DNA of 17,206 nt from an uncultured Oscillospiraceae bacterium. Its GTDB lineage: Bacteria; Bacillota; Clostridia; Oscillospirales; Oscillospiraceae. The notes beneath the pieces are model-generated. The model was not told where the DNA came from, did not search any database, and saw only the letters and a list, made by a program, of their open reading frames with translations. The first letter of the stretch is position 1. Every line of letters starts with the position of its first letter. Shown piece after piece: positions 7,373 to 13,274 of this stretch. The stretch is from NCBI GenBank assembly GCA_900756715.1, contig CAAELC010000081.1:1-17206 (forward strand). The letters are read 5' to 3'. The translations under genes and the position numbers were made by a program.

Positions 7373-7437
7373 AAAAAGCATTCGCGGACGCACCTTCTAA
7401 GACCTGACGGTGCGCCGGCGAATGCTTTTGGCATTCC
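7373..7437 (-). terminator. Terminator with possible antiterminator in the pnuC leader
   Basis: Read on the minus strand, AAAAGCATTCGC (7429-7418) pairs with GCGAATGCTTTTT (7385-7373), with an inner CGCACC/GGTGCG stem, and ends in a T run. The 5' arm GCATTC can instead pair with GAATGC just upstream (7436-7431) across a five-base loop. The T run ends 22 bases before the pnuC start, leaving no room for a promoter after it, so transcription reaching pnuC must pass this terminator. Either it simply ends the radical SAM transcript with read-through, or it is a regulated attenuator. No known riboswitch is recognised upstream. Confidence 0.65.
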
Positions 7438-7467
7438 TACCCGGTGGCAGAACAATGAATTCGGTTG

Positions 7468-8355
7468 TCAGAAATCCACGGTGCCATTGAGCACCTTCAA
7501 ATCGTAAGGCTCGAAAACGACCTTGCGATAGGCATCTACATCCATCTTAACGCCTGTCCAATCGGAATGGATTTCGCCATTCTGCTTGATGAGAATATCA
7601 TAGAGGATGTCATAGGTGACGCCGTCGTCCCCGGTTTCTACGATGGTGGAATAGGGGAGCGTTTTATGATAGGTCATGTGCAGGCCCTTATACTCGAAAT
7701 GGAAGCCGTTGCGCATGCGGCAACCGTCCAGCCCCTTATAGGTGAACTGCTTTTTCAGATCCTGCAAAATCTTATCATCCGCTTCTTCATACAGGTTTTC
7801 CGGGGTAGTCTCCGTATAGTCATAGCGGAACTGGATGGGGATGCGGTAGGGGAGAAAACGCTCTACATAAGCTGTGAGTCTGTCGGCTGGATAGTTCTTA
7901 TACAGCACGCAATTGATGCGGGTGGGACAGGCGATTTTGGCAATGACCTCGTCGGGAGATTCCTCCACATACTTTACCAGATGGCGGGAAATATTCATGC
8001 AGGTGATCTTATCCCGGTTTTTCTCGGTAAAGGCCAGCATTTCCCCGGCGGGACAATTGGGCTGCACGGGGAAGGTGGTGTTGATATAAATTTTATGAGT
8101 GGAGGGAATCACATCCAGCATCTTCTGCAGGGCGCTGAGGTCGGCCAGCGGCTCGCCGCCGGTGAAGACAAAGTCACAGTAGGGGGTGATGGTGTCCATG
8201 GTGCGGATGCTCTCAATAATCGCGTCCAAACTGAAGCCGCTGCAATCGGCGTACTCCTTTTTATTGATGCAAAACGGGCAGTGGTTCTGGCAATCGTAAG
8301 GCACAAACACCGTGACCGTGGCGCCGCCCGCCCGGGTTTTGTAGGGATGGCTCAT
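7468..8355 (-). CDS. Radical SAM enzyme of unknown substrate
   Basis: A 295-residue radical SAM protein. The cluster motif C22-x3-C26-x2-C29 lies in VPYDCQNHCPFCINKKEY, and the SAM-contact motif FTGGEPLADL is at 64-73. Further cysteines (PNCPAG, ITCMNI, IACPTRINC, DGCRMRN) are scattered and do not form an obvious SPASM or other auxiliary-cluster pattern. No precursor peptide, maturase or transporter operon is next to it, so neither a peptide-modifying nor a tRNA-modifying role is supported. Start choice is uncertain: ATG at 8355 has GGAAGG 12 bases upstream, while ATG at 8376 has no ribosome site. The first codons after 8355 match the beginning of a typical radical SAM fold. The specific family was not recognised. 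Confidence 0.8.
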   Translation of the reverse strand: MSHPYKTRAGGATVTVFVPYDCQNHCPFCINKKEYADCSGFSLDAIIESIRTMDTITPYCDFVFTGGEPLADLSALQKMLDVIPSTHKIYINTTFPVQPNCPAGEMLAFTEKNRDKITCMNISRHLVKYVEESPDEVIAKIACPTRINCVLYKNYPADRLTAYVERFLPYRIPIQFRYDYTETTPENLYEEADDKILQDLKKQFTYKGLDGCRMRNGFHFEYKGLHMTYHKTLPYSTIVETGDDGVTYDILYDILIKQNGEIHSDWTGVKMDVDAYRKVVFEPYDLKVLNGTVDF

Positions 8356-8392
8356 CTCAAATAATCTACCTTCCATAAATAGTTCAAACGCT

Positions 8393-8421
8393 ATTTTATA
8401 ACGAATTACCGGGAAAAGCAA
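8393..8421 (-). promoter_or_regulatory. Promoter of the radical SAM gene
   Basis: On the minus strand TTGCTT (8416-8421) and TAAAAT (8393-8398) are separated by 17 bases. The predicted transcript would have a short leader of about 30 bases before the ATG at 8355. Confidence 0.6.
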
Positions 8422-8485
8422 GGGGGAAGTTGTGGAATTTGTCGTCAATTTATTGGCGGAGTCAGAAAAAGAGCGGTATCGGCCC

Positions 8486-8532
8486 GGAAGGACATGGCAA
8501 CGCCATCGTGCAACCCCGTGAGACAGCCTTCC
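8486..8532 (-). terminator. Hairpin after the DUF5662-like gene, possible terminator
   Basis: GGAAGG (8486-8491) pairs with CCTTCC (8527-8532), with an inner ATGGC-AAC-GCCAT hairpin (8494-8506). It begins 2 bases after the minus-strand stop codon. A T-rich run lies about 13 bases beyond the stem, further than normal, so it could be another structured RNA. Confidence 0.35.
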
Positions 8533-8534
8533 AA

Positions 8535-9080
8535 TCAATAGGTGGGGCTTTCGCACAGTTCCTGACGGATTTGCCGAAAGGCAGCCTCCTCACCCTGCTC
8601 TTTCAGCAGGAGCAGCCAGCGATCCAGAAGAGCGGTGGTTTCCTCGTGAATCCAGATGTGGCCCTTGCTGCGCTGGAAATAGTCATAGGCGGAGGCGTCG
8701 GTGTAGGCAGCGCCCTGATAAACGCGGCAGGCGGCAATGCGGTCGCAGAACATTTCCGCCACATATTTTTGGGGCATTTTGCACCCGCCCATATGCACAG
8801 AACCGTCCGGGGCAATGCAATAGTCAATCCAGTATTCAAAATGATGACGGTTGCGCCCTTTGTGGTGCAGCCAAGACAGACTGACGCCGTTTTCCATGCG
8901 TTCCTGATCGTTTGGGCTGCGGTAGCCCTGGTAATATCGGGCGCTGCGCCAGAATTCCGTGGGGCTGTATTTGCTTAGATCGTGCATCAGGCCCTGCCGG
9001 TACAGGCCCAGCCGAAAGCAGTATTGCCGCACCAGCCGACGGTGGCGGTTGACGGTGCGCAAATGGGCGAGAACATGCAT
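8535..9080 (-). CDS. DUF5662-like protein with HD-like motifs
   Basis: A 181-residue soluble protein that I place, from memory of its motifs, in the uncharacterised DUF5662 group. It has LMHDLSKYSPTEFW (31-44) with a HD pair at H33-D34, then SWLHHKGRNRHHFEYW (69-84) rich in histidine. The spacing of a HD dyad, a histidine pair and a later aspartate (YWIDYC) recalls metal-dependent HD-domain phosphohydrolases, so a metal enzyme is plausible, but no substrate can be named. The start ATG at 9080 has GAGGAGG 6 bases upstream. It is transcribed alone, divergently from the spore protein gene, and there is no membrane segment or signal peptide. Confidence 0.72.
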   Translation of the reverse strand: MHVLAHLRTVNRHRRLVRQYCFRLGLYRQGLMHDLSKYSPTEFWRSARYYQGYRSPNDQERMENGVSLSWLHHKGRNRHHFEYWIDYCIAPDGSVHMGGCKMPQKYVAEMFCDRIAACRVYQGAAYTDASAYDYFQRSKGHIWIHEETTALLDRWLLLLKEQGEEAAFRQIRQELCESPTY

Positions 9081-9108
9081 GCTTGGCCTCCTCAGTTTTT
9101 ATTGCACC

Positions 9109-9114
9109 ATTATA
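9109..9114 (-). promoter_or_regulatory. -10 element for the DUF5662-like gene
   Basis: The minus strand reads TGTTATAAT, an extended -10 with perfect TATAAT, about 30 bases before the start codon. The -35 region (TGTTTT at 17 bases) is weak. Confidence 0.5.
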
Positions 9115-9186
9115 ACATAGTTGAGGCCGGGAAAACAGAATAAATTTTCTGACTGCTTTTTTGACATATTTCAGGGAATTTCACAG

Positions 9187-9215
9187 GAATTACCAGCTTT
9201 ACCTGGCGCATATTT
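9187..9215 (+). promoter_or_regulatory. Candidate sigma-G promoter of the SASP gene
   Basis: GAATT (9187-9191) and CATATTT (9209-9215) are 17 bases apart. They match the Bacillus sigma-G consensus (GHATR, 17-18 bases, CATWHTA) at 4 of 5 and 6 of 7 positions. Sigma-G is the forespore factor that drives SASP genes, so the context supports it. Confidence 0.5.
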
Positions 9216-9243
9216 GGATTGCCGCAGGAGATGCTATTGTTGC

Positions 9244-9273
9244 GATACCCAAAACGGGCCATCGCCCGGTATC
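9244..9273 (+). other. Leader hairpin before the SASP ribosome site
   Basis: GATACC (9244-9249) pairs with GGTATC (9268-9273), with an inner GGGC/GCCC stem (9256-9259 with 9264-9267). It ends 5 bases before AAAGGAGAA. It has no T run, so an mRNA-stabilising role is more likely than termination. Confidence 0.4.
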
Positions 9274-9295
9274 CAACGAAAGGAGAAACAAAATT

Positions 9296-9493
9296 ATGTC
9301 TACCAAGAATAGCAACAAGCTGAATGTTCCCCAGGCCCGCGCCGCCATGGATAAGTTTAAGATGGAGGCTGCCAATGAGGTGGGAGTGAACCTGAAGGAA
9401 GGCTACAACGGCGACCTGACCTCTCGTGAGGCGGGCAGTGTGGGCGGCCAGATGGTCAAGAAGATGATTGAGTCCTACGAGAAGAATCTGTAA
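9296..9493 (+). CDS. Alpha/beta-type small acid-soluble spore protein
   Basis: A 65-residue spore protein that coats and protects DNA in the dormant spore. Core features are KMEAANEVGVNL (22-33), which includes the germination-protease cleavage region around EAANEVG, and REAGSVGGQMVKKMIE (44-59), the conserved DNA-binding second half. Length and charge fit the family. The ATG is set by AAAGGAGAA upstream and by where the homology starts; the longer reading lacks any spore protein similarity. It is a single-gene unit with a sigma-G-like promoter and a leader hairpin. The gene directly shows that the organism forms endospores. Confidence 0.93.
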   Translation: MSTKNSNKLNVPQARAAMDKFKMEAANEVGVNLKEGYNGDLTSREAGSVGGQMVKKMIESYEKNL

Positions 9494-9514
9494 CCCGAAG
9501 GACTGCCAAAAGAA

Positions 9515-9546
9515 GGGAAACCGGCGGCATATGCCGCCGGTTTCCC
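9515..9546. terminator. Perfect palindrome between SASP gene and threonine aldolase gene
   Basis: The 32 bases form a perfect palindrome centred on CATATG, with arms beginning GGGAAACCGGCGG. On the minus strand it is followed by TTCTTTT, so it suits termination of the minus-strand aldolase gene best, and could also stop the SASP transcript. Confidence 0.65.
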
Positions 9547-9581
9547 TGTTACTGGAGGGGCGAAGTAGAACCAGACAGACT

Positions 9582-10625
9582 TTATGTCCGGTGCAGGGCC
9601 TGTACGGCCCGGCGCAGAGCGTCCACATTTTCCTGCGTGGTGGCCCAGCTGGCGCAGAAACGAACGCCGGAATGGGATGCATCTACCCGCTCCCAATATT
9701 CATAGCCAAACTCTTTTCCCAAAATGGCAAGGTCGGTGTCGGGGAGAATGGGGTACTGCTGGTTGGTGGGGGAGTCGAACAGAAGGGGGTATCCGGCAGA
9801 AACAAAAATGTCCCGAATCTGATGTGCCATGAAAATGGCGTGCTGCCCTACCTTCCGGTACAGCTCATCGGTAAACAGAGCGCTGAACTGCACGCCAAGC
9901 AGACGCCCCTTGGCCAGCATAGCGCCGCGCTGCTTCATGATGGGACGGAAGTCCTTTTTCAGACTCTCCTTCATGATAACAACAGCTTCGCCGAACAGCA
10001 AGCCACACTTGGTGCCGCCGATGTAGAATACATCGCACAGATGGGCAAGCTCTGCCAGTGTCAGATCACACTCGTCTGCCGCAAGGGCATAGCACAGGCG
10101 AGCGCCGTCAATAAAGAGAGGAATATCGTGACGCTGGCATACCTCATGCAAGGCGGCAAGCTCAGATTTGGTGTACAGGGTGCCGCCCTCGGTGGGGTAG
10201 GAGATGTAGACCATGCCGGGGTAGACGATATGCTCACAGCTTTCGTCATTATCGTGCCACCGGATATACTCCTCTACCTGCTGCGCGGTGATTTTTCCAC
10301 CCTCTGCCGGGAGAGTCAGTACCTTATGCCCGGTGGATTCGATCGCACCGGCCTCATGGCAGTTCACATGACCGCTGACAGCGGAAATGACGCCCTGATG
10401 AGGCCGCAGGATGGAGGCAATCACCGTGGTATTGGTCTGGGTGCCGGCCACCAGAAAATGAACATCCGCCTCAGGCGCCTGACAGGCCTGACGAATCTTT
10501 TCGCACGCTTCGGCGCAGAAGTCATCTTCACCGTAGCCCACCGTCTGTGTCAGATTGGTGTCGACCAGACGCTGCAGGACAGCCGGGTGCGCACCTTCCA
10601 GATAGTCACTGTTAAAATAGATCAT
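9582..10625 (-). CDS. Low-specificity L-threonine aldolase / beta-eliminating lyase family
   Basis: A 347-residue PLP enzyme of fold type I. It resembles low-specificity threonine aldolases, which split threonine into glycine and acetaldehyde in the cytoplasm. The start FNSDYLEGAHPAVLQ, the NLTQTVGYGED segment (24-34), the PLP-ring stacking histidine around NCHEAGAIE (H90), the cofactor aspartate in FIDGARLCYA (D173) and the Schiff-base lysine in FYIGGTKCG (K206) are all as expected. The ATG has AAAGGAG upstream. It is a single gene with its own promoter and a roughly 90-base leader. Nearby serine dehydratase genes suggest active hydroxy-amino-acid catabolism, but the two loci are far apart. 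Other aldolase-fold substrates cannot be excluded. Confidence 0.88.
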   Translation of the reverse strand: MIYFNSDYLEGAHPAVLQRLVDTNLTQTVGYGEDDFCAEACEKIRQACQAPEADVHFLVAGTQTNTTVIASILRPHQGVISAVSGHVNCHEAGAIESTGHKVLTLPAEGGKITAQQVEEYIRWHDNDESCEHIVYPGMVYISYPTEGGTLYTKSELAALHEVCQRHDIPLFIDGARLCYALAADECDLTLAELAHLCDVFYIGGTKCGLLFGEAVVIMKESLKKDFRPIMKQRGAMLAKGRLLGVQFSALFTDELYRKVGQHAIFMAHQIRDIFVSAGYPLLFDSPTNQQYPILPDTDLAILGKEFGYEYWERVDASHSGVRFCASWATTQENVDALRRAVQALHRT

Positions 10626-10672
10626 AATTCTTCTCCTTTGCCGTTTTTCATCCTGATGTCAGATAGAATCCG

Positions 10673-10704
10673 GGCGAGGCAGGGGGGAATGGGGATGCCT
10701 CCGC
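10673..10704 (-). other. Leader hairpin of the threonine aldolase gene
   Basis: On the minus strand GGCGGAGGCA pairs with TGCCTCGCC with one bulge, around a C-rich loop. It lies within the transcript leader, about 50 bases before the start codon, with no T run. No known riboswitch is recognised. Confidence 0.35.
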
Positions 10705-10721
10705 CATTTGCTTACAAATTG

Positions 10722-10749
10722 ATTGTATCGCATTTCCGGGAAAAATCAA
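10722..10749 (-). promoter_or_regulatory. Promoter of the threonine aldolase gene
   Basis: On the minus strand TTGATT (10744-10749) and TACAAT (10722-10727) are 16 bases apart. The transcript would start near 10715. Confidence 0.6.
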
Positions 10750-10794
10750 GCCACATAGTATGGAAAAAACAAAATTTGCAAAAGAGTGATATGA

Positions 10795-10837
10795 AACAGC
10801 CGAAGACGCCGCATTTTACACGGTGTCTCCGGCTGTT
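10795..10837 (-). terminator. Terminator of the thiW-thiM operon
   Basis: AACAGCCG pairs with CGGCTGTT, and inside it AGACACCG with CGGCGTCT, around a nine-base loop. The T tract on the minus side is interrupted (TTTCATATCACTCTTTT). It lies 17 bases after the thiM stop. Confidence 0.6.
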
Positions 10838-10853
10838 GCGAAAAAGAGACAAT

Positions 10854-11675
10854 TTACAGCGGTTCCCGCTTGGAGCCGGCTTCAAGCTGCTGGGGCGTGA
10901 GGTTATAAATTGCGTCAATGAGGTAGCCGCGATAAGCGGCGCTGCCGTCCAAAGGAGCCAGACGCGAATGCGCAATTTCCCCGGCAAGGCCCATAGCGCA
11001 GGCGGCTGCAACGGCGGACAGGAGAGGGGCATGCGGATTTGCAGCGACGAAGGCTGCGGTAAGCGCGGAAAGCTGGCAGCCCGCTCCGGTGACAAAAGCC
11101 ATCATGGGATGGCCATTGCGGACGCAGTAGGCCTGCTGCCCGTCAGCAATGATGTCAATTGCGCCGGTCATGGCAACGACCGCACCGGTCCGGGCGGCGA
11201 ACCTCTTAACAAAGGCTGCCGCATCGGCAAGGGTATCCTCTGTTACCTGATCGCACTCTGCGGCATCTACGCCGGACTCCCCGGCGCAGCCCGAGGCAAG
11301 CGCTTTGATTTCGGAACTGTTTCCGCGGATTACGGTAGGGTGAAGCTCCTGAAGAAGGCGCAGGGCCGTGCTGGTACGCAGCGTGGAAGAACCTACTCCC
11401 ACCGGATCCAGAACTATGGGTAGGTTGAGACGGTTTGCTTCGTGCCCGCAGAGAAAGAAGGAAGGAATTTTTCCCTGCTGCAGTGTGCCGAGGTTGAGGT
11501 ACAGCCCCGCACAACGCGCCGTGATTTCCGGGGCTTCGCCGGGGTCATCTGCCATGATGGGGGATGCGCCGCAGGCAAGCAGGAGATTGGCGCAATCGTT
11601 GGCCGTTACATAATTGGTGATGCTGTGTACCAGCGGGTGACTGCGGCGGACATTTTCCAGTATGGTTTCAAACAT
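10854..11675 (-). CDS. thiM: Hydroxyethylthiazole kinase
   Basis: A 273-residue kinase that phosphorylates the thiazole moiety (HET) of thiamine so it can be joined to the pyrimidine. Motifs in order are HSITNYVTANDCANLLLA (17-34), ASPIMAD (37-43), VLDPVGVGSSTLR (88-100), IRGNSSEIKAL (116-126) and the catalytic VTGAGCQLSAL (195-205), where C200 sits at the place of the conserved active-site cysteine. Length fits the family. The ATG has AAGGAG upstream. It lies 23 bases after thiW in the same operon, so it traps the thiazole that ThiW brings in. TPP riboswitch elements upstream of thiW would shut off both genes when thiamine pyrophosphate is plentiful. Confidence 0.95.
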   Translation of the reverse strand: MFETILENVRRSHPLVHSITNYVTANDCANLLLACGASPIMADDPGEAPEITARCAGLYLNLGTLQQGKIPSFFLCGHEANRLNLPIVLDPVGVGSSTLRTSTALRLLQELHPTVIRGNSSEIKALASGCAGESGVDAAECDQVTEDTLADAAAFVKRFAARTGAVVAMTGAIDIIADGQQAYCVRNGHPMMAFVTGAGCQLSALTAAFVAANPHAPLLSAVAAACAMGLAGEIAHSRLAPLDGSAAYRGYLIDAIYNLTPQQLEAGSKREPL

Positions 11676-11698
11676 GGCAAAGCTCCTTGTTTACAGGT

Positions 11699-12217
11699 TC
11701 ACATGGCAAGACCGGCCTGCATCTTCTGCAGGGCGCCTGCCTTTTTCAGGCCATAAAGCACCACGGCGGAGATAAGAGCGCCGGCGGCTGTAGAAATCAG
11801 GAAGGGGATGATATAGGCATAAAATGCGATGGCGGCGGCATTCTGCCCCATCAGGAAGATGGCTACAGGATAGGCGCACAGACCGCCCAGAACAGCCGTG
11901 CCGAATACTTCGCCCAGCAGCGTAGCCGGGATATTCCTGGTTTTATGGTAGACAAGACCGCACAGCAGTGCGCCAAACATGCTGCCCGGGAAGGCCATCA
12001 GGCTGCCAAGCTGCAGCAGGTTGCGCAGCAAAGAGGCGCAGAAGGCCACACCCACGCCGTAACCCGGCCCCAGCAGAACCGCGCAGAGAATATTGACCAT
12101 ATGCTGCACCGGTGCACATTTGCTGCCGAACACAGGGAAGGAAAACAGGCTGCCCACAACGGCCACAGCGCAGAATACACCGGCGATTGCCAGTTTTTTT
12201 ACAGAATTCTGTTTCAT
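11699..12217 (-). CDS. thiW: Thiazole transporter substrate-binding component ThiW (ECF S component)
   Basis: A 172-residue membrane protein with about five to six helices. It is recognised as ThiW by VFGSKCAPVQHMVNILCAVL (29-48), by GSLMAFPGSMFGALLCGLVY (71-90) and by the helix rich in small residues near the C-terminus. ThiW proteins are predicted S components of energy-coupling-factor transporters and bring in the thiazole part of thiamine; the shared ECF ATPase module is not in the window. The ATG at 12217 has AAAGGAG about 10 bases upstream. It is followed by thiM, and is preceded by a leader of about 370 bases containing a TPP riboswitch, a terminator and a second TPP-like structure. 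Confidence 0.9.
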   Translation of the reverse strand: MKQNSVKKLAIAGVFCAVAVVGSLFSFPVFGSKCAPVQHMVNILCAVLLGPGYGVGVAFCASLLRNLLQLGSLMAFPGSMFGALLCGLVYHKTRNIPATLLGEVFGTAVLGGLCAYPVAIFLMGQNAAAIAFYAYIIPFLISTAAGALISAVVLYGLKKAGALQKMQAGLAM

Positions 12218-12249
12218 AGAAAAATACTCCTTTAAAGTTGTAGGAAACG

Positions 12250-12400
12250 GCAGATTACAGCGTCGCTTCCTGAAGATGGCAGCGATTACAATCAGAATCG
12301 CCCGGAAGGTCGGTCGAAGCTTACTGGCTTCCTCTCACGCCGGAACACGGCTTCCCATCGCTGAAATCTACAAGAACAAGGGCGCTCCCCCTTGCTCCGG
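12250..12400 (-). ncRNA. Diverged TPP-riboswitch-like element (second of a tandem)
   Basis: This part of the thiW leader copies recognisable pieces of the canonical element upstream. On the minus strand it has GGGGGAGC, GTGAGAGGAAG (12338-12328, against CTGAGAGGAAG in the first copy), a GAAGC/GCTTC side hairpin (12331-12316), CTTCGACC, a CTGAT, a TGTAATCGC and an AGGAAG end. In the usual aptamer the CTGAGA strand binds the pyrimidine and the ACCTGAT...ATAATGC part binds the pyrophosphate. Here the first is kept, while the second lacks the normal stem and reads TTCTGATTGTAATCGCTGCC. The P3 arm is expanded by about 45 bases. It has no T-run terminator and lies just before the thiW ribosome site, so it may be decayed, have altered ligand choice, or control translation. 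Confidence 0.5.
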
Positions 12401-12439
12401 CGCAGGCATGCGCGGCCGATTCCCCCTTTCTCAAAGCAG

Positions 12440-12478
12440 TAAAAAACAGGGGCTGCACGCAGACGCCCCTGTAAAAAA
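12440..12478 (-). terminator. Terminator of the canonical TPP riboswitch
   Basis: On the minus strand ACAGGGGC pairs with GCCCCTGT around an 11-base loop, followed by six T (12445-12440). The aptamer's 5' edge carries a second copy of AACAGGGG, which could pair with the 3' arm instead and act as the antiterminator. Confidence 0.85.
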
Positions 12479-12489
12479 TCAATCGGTAA

Positions 12490-12590
12490 TCGGTGACTTC
12501 CTACGGCGGCATTATCCGCATCAGGTAAAAGGGTCGAAGTTTGAGAACTTCCTCTCAGCCTGCTTTCTCACAAGCTCCCCTGTTATTTCA
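12490..12590 (-). ncRNA. TPP riboswitch (thi box) aptamer
   Basis: On the minus strand the conserved parts appear in order. P2 starts AGGGGAGC; P3 has an eight-base loop; GGCTGAGAG (around 12552-12558) is the pyrimidine-binding strand; a GAAGT/ACTTC side hairpin follows; then GACCC, ACCTGAT (12526-12520), GCGGATAATGCCGC and GTAGGAAGTCA. It is followed at once by a terminator, the usual off-switch on thiamine pyrophosphate binding. The genes it controls, thiW and thiM, are thiamine salvage genes, which fits. Confidence 0.93.
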
Positions 12591-12595
12591 ACCTT

Positions 12596-12624
12596 ATTAT
12601 ACAGCCTTGCAGCTATAGATGCAA
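12596..12624 (-). promoter_or_regulatory. Sigma-A-type promoter of the thiW-thiM leader
   Basis: On the minus strand TTGCAT (12619-12624) and a perfect TATAAT (12596-12601) are exactly 17 bases apart. Transcription would start just before the TPP riboswitch. Confidence 0.82.
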
Positions 12625-12642
12625 GTGCTTTTTTAAAGCAGA

Positions 12643-12669
12643 GCCGGGTCAGCCAAAGGCCGGCCCGGC
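12643..12669 (-). terminator. Terminator of the cotJ operon
   Basis: GCCGGG (12643-12648) pairs with CCCGGC (12664-12669), with an inner GCC-AAA-GGC. It starts 9 bases beyond the cotJC stop codon. The T tract on the minus side is short (TCTGCTTT). Confidence 0.5.
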
Positions 12670-12677
12670 AGAGTTCC

Positions 12678-13274
12678 CTATTGATCGAAAGATGGATTCA
12701 TATAATAGATATTTTTCTGGTCCAGCTTTTCCTTGGCCAGCCGCAGTCCCTCACCGAAGCGTTCAAAATGCACGATCTCCCGGGCGCGCAGGAACTTGAT
12801 GACATCATTTACATCCGGATCGTCGGATAGACGAAGAATGTTGTCATAGGTTACCCGGGCCTTCTGCTCGGCAGCGAGATCCTCTGTCAGGTCGGCAATC
12901 AGATCGCCCTTGACAGCCATGGAGGCAGCATTCCACGGAGCGCCGGAGGCGGCTACCGGATACACACCGGTGGTATGGTCCACAAAGTAGGCGTCAAACC
13001 CTGCGGTTTTCAGATCTTTTTCGGAAAGGTTCCGGGTCAGCTGATGGACGATGGTTCCAATCATCTCAAGGTGCCCCAGTTCCTCTGTGCCTATATCGGT
13101 CAGCAGTCCCTTCAGTTCCGGATAAGGCATAGAGTATCGCTGGCTGAGATAGCGCAAAGATGCGCCGAGTTCACCGTCTGGTCCACCATACTGACTGATA
13201 ATCAACGCGGCGAGACGCGGATTTGGATTTGTGATACGCACAGGATATTGCAGCTTTTTTTCATATACAAACAT
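12678..13274 (-). CDS. cotJC: Spore coat protein CotJC, manganese catalase family
   Basis: A 198-residue protein of the manganese catalase family, found in the inner spore coat in Bacillus. The expected di-metal ligands are visible: E35 in DGELGASL, E65 and H68 in IGTEELGHLEM, E136 in AAEQKARVTYD, and H169 with neighbouring E166 in AREIVHFERFG. These could support peroxide breakdown during sporulation or germination. GAAGGAGG sits 8 bases before the ATG, and the start shares one base with the stop of the upstream CotJA-CotJB fusion gene. The three CotJ activities are thus encoded by two genes, as a mother-cell (sigma-E in Bacillus) operon. It is shorter than free-living manganese catalases, as is usual for CotJC. 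Confidence 0.92.
   Translation of the reverse strand: MFVYEKKLQYPVRITNPNPRLAALIISQYGGPDGELGASLRYLSQRYSMPYPELKGLLTDIGTEELGHLEMIGTIVHQLTRNLSEKDLKTAGFDAYFVDHTTGVYPVAASGAPWNAASMAVKGDLIADLTEDLAAEQKARVTYDNILRLSDDPDVNDVIKFLRAREIVHFERFGEGLRLAKEKLDQKNIYYMNPSFDQ

Noticed and set aside
9468..11423. 651-codon open frame on the plus strand
   Set aside because: It is the antisense shadow of the threonine aldolase and thiM genes, both of which have clear motifs on the minus strand and ribosome sites.
12250..12400. Cobalamin riboswitch reading of the second thiW leader element (GGGAA, CTGCCAT, GGAAG, end TCTGCC)
   Set aside because: The GAGAGGAAG, side hairpin and CTTCGACC match the adjacent TPP aptamer far better, and the gene is for thiazole uptake.
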